This document shows, piece by piece, positions 59,058 through 64,000 of a DNA stretch of 64,000 nt. The notes below the pieces were generated by a model, which was given only the letters and a program-made list of their open reading frames with translations, did not search any database and was not told where the DNA came from. Every line of letters starts with the position of its first letter. The first letter of the stretch is position 1. Location: the NCBI RefSeq assembly GCF_016839145.1, contig NZ_CP069303.1, positions 930,001-994,000 of the forward strand, in the 5' to 3' direction. The translations under genes and the position numbers were made by a program. This DNA is from Shinella sp. PSBB067 (GTDB taxonomy: Bacteria > Pseudomonadota > Alphaproteobacteria > Rhizobiales > Rhizobiaceae).

Positions 59058-59608
59058 GGCCGTGGCTCCTCGCGGTTGCGGCGGTAGTGCCGGCTCGCCT
59101 TTGCGCGGTTGCCGCAGACCGCCATGTCGCACCAGGCGCGCGAGCGGTTGCGGCTGCGATCGAGGAAGAGCCACCCGCAGTTCGGGCAGATCTTCAGCCG
59201 CTGCGGGTCCGGCTGCGAAAGCAGCATCAGCGCGGAGCGGGCCGTGGCCGTATCGAGCGCCTGCGGCCTTTCGCCGGACAGGCGCAGCGTCGAGGCGATG
59301 GCCTCCAGCAGGTCGGCAAGCAGGCCCGGTGTTCCCGCACCCAGCACCTCGGCGCGGAAATGCCGGTCTATCGCCTCGCGAAGTTGCACCATTCCTGCGC
59401 GTGCATCCAGCGCAACGGGTTCCAGCAGGCCGAAAAGGGTGCGCTCCGCCCCGTGCCGGTTCGCGCCGGCCGGAAAGGCGTCCATCGCGGCCGGATCGGC
59501 GAAGCGGTCGATCCGCCGGTCCGGATCGGCGCGCAGCACGACGGAATTGGCGACATCGAGCGCAAGCACGCCGCCGGAAAAGCGATGTGGGGTCCAGGAA
59601 AAGGTCAT
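59054..59608 (-). CDS. ABATE/CGNR zinc-finger putative transcription regulator
   Basis: 184 residues. N-terminal ABATE domain (1 to about 130, with LALDVANSVV) probably binds a ligand, and a C-terminal CGNR zinc finger has CPNCGWLF and CDMAVCGNRAKASRHYRR near 143-178. Such proteins act as DNA-binding stress or metabolite regulators. It is divergent from the LivH-like gene across a 63-nt spacer containing a perfect-type dyad, its likely operator. Confidence 0.88.
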   Translation of the reverse strand: MTFSWTPHRFSGGVLALDVANSVVLRADPDRRIDRFADPAAMDAFPAGANRHGAERTLFGLLEPVALDARAGMVQLREAIDRHFRAEVLGAGTPGLLADLLEAIASTLRLSGERPQALDTATARSALMLLSQPDPQRLKICPNCGWLFLDRSRNRSRAWCDMAVCGNRAKASRHYRRNREEPRP

Positions 59609-59619
59609 GGCAATATTCT

Positions 59620-59645
59620 AACTGGTAAAAGCTATTTTGCCAGTT
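59620..59645. promoter_or_regulatory. Inverted-repeat operator between CGNR regulator and LivH-like gene
   Basis: AACTGGTAAAA (59620-59630) and TTTTGCCAGTT (59635-59645) form an 11-bp inverted repeat (one mismatch) around GCTA. It is AT-rich and placed 12 nt from the CGNR start and 27 nt from the permease start, so it overlaps both promoters. Confidence 0.7.
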
Positions 59646-59671
59646 ATAATTCTGGAAATTGCGGAGCCGCC

Positions 59672-60568
59672 ATGGCCTACTTTCTCCAGCAGATCGCCAA
59701 TGCCGCACCCGTGGCGGCGCTCTATGCGGCGCTCGCCTTCGGCTATTCCATCGCCTTCGCGGTGACGCGCCGGGCGGATGTGGCCTATGGCGCGCTCTTC
59801 GCCTTCGCGGCGCAGATGTTCGTGCTCTTCTCAAGCGTCGGCTGGACGCGGCTCTGGCTCGTGCTGCCGGCCGCGCTCGCCTTCGGCGCGGCTGCGGCGC
59901 TGCTTTACGGCGTCGGCGCCGGCCTCCTTGTCGGGCGCCATGTCATGCGGCCGCTCGCCTTTTCCTCGGACAATACGGTCGTGGTCGCCGCGCTCGGCGT
60001 TGTGCTGGTGCTGATGGAGACGGCGCGGCTTGCCTCGGATACGAAGAGCCTGTGGCTGCCGCCGCTGCTCGGCACGCGTGTCGTCTTCTGGGACGATCCC
60101 GGCTTTCCCGTGGTGCTGACCGTGCTGCAGCTCGTCAACACGGCCGCCATGGCGGCCATCGTTGTCCTCGGCCATGCCTTCCTCGTCCGCTCGGCTTGGG
60201 GCCGGCGCTGGCGGGCGGTGTCGGACGATCGCCAGGCGGCGGCGCTGTGCGGGGTCGATGCCGGCGCCGTCTTCCTCTCCGCCTATGTCGCGGCAGCGCT
60301 GATCGCCAGCCTCACCGGCATCCTCGCGGTCTCCTACTACGGCAACATGGATTTCGGTGCCGCCATGGTCTTCGGCGTCAAGGTGCTCTTCATCGCCGCC
60401 ATCGGCGGGGCAGGGGCGCCGCTTCGCTCCGCGGTCGGCGGGGCGGCCATGGGCCTGGCCGAAACGCTCTGGAGCGCCTACGGCGCGTTCCTCTGGCGCG
60501 ACCTGGTGATCTTTTCAGGGCTGGTGCTGCTGCTGGTGATCTTCCGGCGGGAGCGGCCGGTGCCGTAG
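59672..60568 (+). CDS. LivH-type branched-chain amino acid ABC permease (orphan)
   Basis: 298 residues with about eight spans. The family motifs ALAFGYSIAFAVTRRADVAYGALF near the start (residues split here over the first two spans), RRWRAVSDDRQAAALCGVD in the cytosolic loop, and GAGAPLRSAVGGAAMGLAE near the end match LivH/UrtB permeases. No LivM, LivG, LivF or binding protein is beside it, so partners must be elsewhere or the protein has another use. Divergent from the CGNR regulator. Confidence 0.85.
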   Translation: MAYFLQQIANAAPVAALYAALAFGYSIAFAVTRRADVAYGALFAFAAQMFVLFSSVGWTRLWLVLPAALAFGAAAALLYGVGAGLLVGRHVMRPLAFSSDNTVVVAALGVVLVLMETARLASDTKSLWLPPLLGTRVVFWDDPGFPVVLTVLQLVNTAAMAAIVVLGHAFLVRSAWGRRWRAVSDDRQAAALCGVDAGAVFLSAYVAAALIASLTGILAVSYYGNMDFGAAMVFGVKVLFIAAIGGAGAPLRSAVGGAAMGLAETLWSAYGAFLWRDLVIFSGLVLLLVIFRRERPVP

Positions 60569-60583
60569 CGCGGGGAGCGTCCC

Positions 60584-61060
60584 TTACGCCCACTTCCCCC
60601 GCGCCCGATCGTCGCTTTCCTTGGCATCGACCCAGCCGCCTTCGCTTCCGTCGGCAAAATGCTCCTTCTTCCAGAAGGGGGCGGAGGTCTTCAGGTAATC
60701 CATGACGAAGGACGCGCCGTCGAAGGCCGCGTGACGGTGCGGCGCGGCGGCGATGACGAGCACGATATTGCCGCCGGGCGCGATCTTGCCGACGCGGTGG
60801 ATCGCCGAGATGCCGAGGAGGGAGAAGCGCTTGACGGCCGTCCGGCAGATGCGCTCGATCTCGGCCTCGGCCATGCCCGGATAATGCTCCAGTTCCAGCG
60901 CCGAAAGCCGCCCGCCTTCGTCGCGGCAAAGGCCGGTGAAGGTCACGATGGCGCCGGCCGCGGCGGCGTGCCCGCCAGTCAGGCGCGCCGTTTCGGCCGC
61001 ACTGTCGAAGTCGTCCGTCTGGACGCGGACGACGACCGGTGCCGGGATGTCGCCGGCCAT
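60584..61060 (-). CDS. moaE: Molybdopterin synthase catalytic subunit
   Basis: 158 residues. With MoaD converts precursor Z to molybdopterin. HRVGKIAPGGNIVLV near 88, PHRHAAF near 107 and catalytic lysines in DYLKTSAPFWKKE near 122-134 are present. The first about 20 residues are an extension. moaD lies 3 nt upstream on the same strand. Confidence 0.96.
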   Translation of the reverse strand: MAGDIPAPVVVRVQTDDFDSAAETARLTGGHAAAAGAIVTFTGLCRDEGGRLSALELEHYPGMAEAEIERICRTAVKRFSLLGISAIHRVGKIAPGGNIVLVIAAAPHRHAAFDGASFVMDYLKTSAPFWKKEHFADGSEGGWVDAKESDDRARGKWA

Positions 61061-61063
61061 GGC

Positions 61064-61318
61064 TCAGCCCCCCGTCATCGGGGGGAAGAGGGCGATCTCG
61101 CGGGCGCCGGCAATGGGCTCGTCGTGCTCGACATGCTCCTGGTTGACGGCAATGCGGATGACCGTCTCGTGCTCCAGTGCATGAGCATAGTCCTCACCGA
61201 GCGTCTTCAGGTGCCTGAGAAGGTCGGCACCGGTCTTCACGGAGGCCGGCAGGTCGATGTCTTCCTCGCCCTTGCCGATCCGTTCGCGCACCCAGGCGAA
61301 ATAGACGAGCCTGGTCAT
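61064..61318 (-). CDS. moaD: Molybdopterin synthase sulfur carrier subunit
   Basis: 84 residues, ubiquitin-like fold, ending FPPMTGG. The C-terminal Gly-Gly is thiocarboxylated and inserted into the MoaE active site. Directly after pgsA (one nt between the genes) and before moaE. Confidence 0.95.
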   Translation of the reverse strand: MTRLVYFAWVRERIGKGEEDIDLPASVKTGADLLRHLKTLGEDYAHALEHETVIRIAVNQEHVEHDEPIAGAREIALFPPMTGG

Positions 61319-61319
61319 C

Positions 61320-61904
61320 TCACTCGTCCACGATGTGCTTGAGGCCGGCGCGGAAATAGTCGTAGCCGGTATACATCGTGATGATCGCCGCGACCCAGAG
61401 CAGGCCGATGCCGATCTCGGTCGTGTACGGCAGAACCTTCTCGCCGGCCGGCCCGGCCAGCAGGAAGCCGATGGCGACCATCTGGATCGTCGTCTTCCAC
61501 TTGGCGATGCGCGTCACGGGAACGCTGACCTTGAGGTCGGCGAGATATTCGCGCAGGCCCGAAACGAGGATCTCGCGGCACAGGATGATGATCGCCGCCC
61601 AGATCGTCCAGCCGGCGATGGTTCCGTCGGCGGCCATCAGCAGCAGGACCGAGGCGACCAGCAGCTTGTCGGCGATCGGATCCAGCATGCGGCCGATATT
61701 CGACGTCTGGTTCCAGATGCGGGCGAGGTAGCCGTCGAGATAGTCGGTGATGGACGCGACGACGAACAGCCAGAAGGCCGTCCAGCGCGCGAAATCCGAC
61801 GATTCCAGCCGCCCTTCCACGAAGAAGCAGAGAACGATCAGCGGCACGGCGATGATGCGGCCGTAGGTGAGGAGATTCGGGATGCTGTATGCGCGGGAGG
61901 CCAT
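61320..61904 (-). CDS. pgsA: CDP-diacylglycerol-glycerol-3-phosphate 3-phosphatidyltransferase
   Basis: 194 residues, integral membrane. The CDP-alcohol motif is complete: DGYLAR, eight residues, then GRMLDPIAD around 54-76. Makes phosphatidylglycerol phosphate, the route to phosphatidylglycerol and cardiolipin. MASRAYSIPNLLTYGRI is typical of rhizobial PgsA. The downstream order moaD-moaE and upstream uvrC is conserved in Rhizobiaceae. Confidence 0.95.
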   Translation of the reverse strand: MASRAYSIPNLLTYGRIIAVPLIVLCFFVEGRLESSDFARWTAFWLFVVASITDYLDGYLARIWNQTSNIGRMLDPIADKLLVASVLLLMAADGTIAGWTIWAAIIILCREILVSGLREYLADLKVSVPVTRIAKWKTTIQMVAIGFLLAGPAGEKVLPYTTEIGIGLLWVAAIITMYTGYDYFRAGLKHIVDE

Positions 61905-62007
61905 GGATTCTTCAGTCTCGTCTGTTTGCGGCTAGATGAGGCGTTTGTGACGGCGTCGTCAACCTTTGTTTCCGGCAATTGGTGGCGAATTTACGGTGCT
62001 GCGGATT

Positions 62008-64000
62008 CTATCCCGCCGCATCGTCGTGAAAGTGATTGTAGACGAGGCGCGCCACGCTTTCCGAAATACCGCTCACGGCCATCAGGTCGGCCATCGCCGC
62101 GCGGGAGACGGCCTTCGCCGTGCCGAAATGCTGGAGCAGGGCGCGCTTCCTCGTCGGGCCGATGCCGCCGATCTCGTCCAGCGGGTTCCTGACCAGTTCC
62201 TTCTTGCGCCGCGCCCGGTGCGAGCCGATGGCGAAGCGGTGCGCCTCGTCGCGCAGGCGCTGCACGAAATAGAGCACCGGATCGCGCGGCGGCAGCGAGA
62301 AGTCGGGGATGCTCCTCATGAAGAAGCGCTCGCGCCCCGCCTCGCGGTCCGCGCCCTTGGCGACGCCGATGGCGATCACCTGGTCGGTGATACCGAGTTC
62401 TTCCAGGATGGCGCGCACCGCCGTCATCTGGCCCTGACCGCCGTCGATGAGGATGACGTCCGGCCAGGCGGGGAAGGGCAGGTCCGCCACCTCCGCCCCC
62501 GCATCCGCATTGCGGTCCGGCAGGCCCTCTTCCTTGATGAGCCGGGAGAAGCGCCGTGTCATCACCTCCTTCATCATGCCGAAGTCGTCGCCGGGCGTGA
62601 TGTCGGTCGATTTGATGTTGAACTTGCGGTACTGCCCCTTCACGAAGCCTTCCGGCCCCGCCACCACCATGCCGCCGACGGCATTGGTGCCCATGATGTG
62701 CGAGTTGTCGTAAATCTCGATGCGGCGCGGCACATAGGGCAGCTTGAAGGTCGCGGCGAAGCCTTCGAGCAGGCGCGACTGCGAGGCGGTTTCCGCGAGC
62801 TTGCGGCCATGCGCCTCGCGGGCATTGGCCACCACATGGTCGACGAGGTCCCTCTTTTCGCCGCGCTGCGGGACGGAGATCAGAACCTTGTGGCCCGACC
62901 GTTCGGAAAGCGCCTGCGAGAGAAGGTCGATCTCCTCTACCGTCTCAGAAAGCAGGATCTGACGGGGACAGGGCTTGTCGTCGTAGAACTGGGCGAGGAA
63001 GGCGTTGAGCACTTCCGCGCTCGAAAGCTGCGGGTCGGCCTTCGGGAAATAGGCGCGGTTGCCCCAGTTCTGCCCGGTGCGGAAGAAGAAGACCTGGATG
63101 CAGGAAACGCCGCCCTCGTGATGGATGGCGAAGACATCGGCCTCCTCGACACCCGCCGGATTGATGCCCTGGTGGCTCTGGACGTGGGAAAGCGCCGCCA
63201 GCCGGTCGCGATAGACGGCGGCGCGCTCGAAATCGAGGTCCTGCGAGGCGGCGTTCATGGCCTCGGCCATGTGCGCCTTCACCTTCTGGCTCTTGCCGGA
63301 GAGGAAGTCCTTCGCCTCCTGCACCAGTTCGGCATAGCCGCTATCGCTGATCTCGTGGGTGCAGGGCGCGGAACAGCGCTTGATCTGGTAGAGCAGGCAC
63401 GGCCGCGTGCGCGTTTCGAACACGCTGTCGGTGCAGGTGCGCAGCAGGAAGGCCCGCTGCAGCGAGTTGATCGTGCGCCCGACCGCCCCCGCCGAGGCGA
63501 AGGGCCCGAAATAGTCGCCCTTGCGGCTGCGCGCGCCGCGATGCTTGAAGATCGCCGGCGCCCGGCTGTCGCCGGTCACGAGGATATAGGGAAACGACTT
63601 GTCGTCGCGCAGCAGCACGTTGAAGCGCGGGCGAAGGCGCTTGATGAGGTTCGCCTCCAGCAGCAGCGCCTCGGTCTCGGTGCGCGTAGTGACGAATTCC
63701 ATGTTCGCCGTCAGGCGAATCATCTGCGTGATGCGGTTGGAGTGGCCGCGGCCCTGCGCGTAGTTCGTCACGCGCTTCTTGAGGCTGCGTGCCTTGCCGA
63801 CATAGAGCACGTCGCCTGCCGCGTTGAACATGCGGTAGACGCCGGGGCTGTTCGGCAGGCGCTTGACGATGGCCTGGATCCGCTCTGCGCCGACAAGGCC
63901 TTCGGGCACGTCGCCGCCCTCGTTCCAGTCGATGCCCGGGGTGGCGATGGCGGGCGCGGCGCCGCCTTCGGGCGGGCTTTCCTGAAGCTCGTCTTCCTCG
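62008..64000 (-). CDS. uvrC: Excinuclease ABC subunit C (5' end beyond window)
   Basis: At least 663 residues in the window. GIY-YIG nuclease domain ([26 protein letters not shown]), a UVR coiled-coil segment near [16 protein letters not shown], the RNase H-like C-terminal nuclease ([27 protein letters not shown]) and a terminal helix-hairpin-helix. Makes both incisions in nucleotide excision repair. The frame stays open to 64000 through an acidic Glu/Pro/Ala stretch, as in rhizobial UvrC with N-terminal extensions, so the GTG at 63909 is probably not the true start. Confidence 0.95.
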   Translation of the reverse strand, partial: EEDELQESPPEGGAAPAIATPGIDWNEGGDVPEGLVGAERIQAIVKRLPNSPGVYRMFNAAGDVLYVGKARSLKKRVTNYAQGRGHSNRITQMIRLTANMEFVTTRTETEALLLEANLIKRLRPRFNVLLRDDKSFPYILVTGDSRAPAIFKHRGARSRKGDYFGPFASAGAVGRTINSLQRAFLLRTCTDSVFETRTRPCLLYQIKRCSAPCTHEISDSGYAELVQEAKDFLSGKSQKVKAHMAEAMNAASQDLDFERAAVYRDRLAALSHVQSHQGINPAGVEEADVFAIHHEGGVSCIQVFFFRTGQNWGNRAYFPKADPQLSSAEVLNAFLAQFYDDKPCPRQILLSETVEEIDLLSQALSERSGHKVLISVPQRGEKRDLVDHVVANAREAHGRKLAETASQSRLLEGFAATFKLPYVPRRIEIYDNSHIMGTNAVGGMVVAGPEGFVKGQYRKFNIKSTDITPGDDFGMMKEVMTRRFSRLIKEEGLPDRNADAGAEVADLPFPAWPDVILIDGGQGQMTAVRAILEELGITDQVIAIGVAKGADREAGRERFFMRSIPDFSLPPRDPVLYFVQRLRDEAHRFAIGSHRARRKKELVRNPLDEIGGIGPTRKRALLQHFGTAKAVSRAAMADLMAVSGISESVARLVYNHFHDDAAG

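Overview
The window is a gene-dense, GC-rich (roughly 64% by eye) stretch of alphaproteobacterial core chromosome. Gene order (radA-alr, cvpA-purF, rpsF-rpsR-DUF2232-rplI, fabD-fabG, acpP-fabF-mltG-yicC-gmk, lptF-lptG-lptD-surA-pdxA-rsmA, moaE-moaD-pgsA-uvrC), the protein sequences and RIME-like intergenic palindromes all point to Rhizobiaceae, close to Shinella, Ensifer or Rhizobium. No tRNA, rRNA, CRISPR array, prophage or replication origin was seen. Genus-level assignment is inference.

Layout. 1-2.0 kb: end of a secreted protein, a NUDIX hydrolase, a YedK/HMCES-type protein and a small protein. 2.0-6.0 kb: a tightly overlapping row, cysS, three tandem GFA-fold zinc proteins with a 39-residue membrane protein between the second and third, and a proline iminopeptidase. 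6-14 kb: citramalate synthase, RarD transporter, LOG protein, a LysM/Ig-like envelope protein and an Atm1-type ABC exporter. 14-16 kb: psd and pssA (phosphatidylethanolamine synthesis). 16-19 kb: a MarR-EmrB-EmrA efflux operon. 19-26 kb: SDR, purF, cvpA, radA, alr and two exported or membrane proteins. 26-32.5 kb: ribosomal protein operon, cyclopropane fatty acid synthase, dnaB. 32.5-40.4 kb: aldo/keto reductase and the fatty acid/envelope cluster to gmk. 40.46-41.59 kb: a complete IS110-family insertion sequence. 41.7-49.4 kb: rsmA, pdxA, surA, lptD, lptG, lptF, read leftward. 49.7-57.7 kb: pepA, holC, a sugar dehydrogenase, an ABC-F ATPase, a degenerate GGDEF protein, DinB and GST proteins. 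57.8-64 kb: ndk, a lipoprotein/CGNR regulator pair divergent from an orphan LivH permease, moaE, moaD, pgsA and uvrC (running off the edge).

The most notable object is the IS110 element between gmk and rsmA. Its junctions can be read because it split a RIME palindrome. The non-coding left end, directly upstream of the DEDD transposase, folds on paper into two stem-loops. Their internal loops carry short segments matching the target (GGGAGAG against CTCTCCC; UGACCU against the left flank with one G.T wobble) and the element's own junction (ACAGUCGC identical to its right end; GCAAG against its left end). This is the layout of an IS110 bridge RNA, here apparently programmed for a rhizobial intergenic palindrome. 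Other points of interest are RIME-like copies at four loci, a GGDEF protein without its catalytic signature, the GFA triplet, and a clear operator between the CGNR regulator and the LivH permease.
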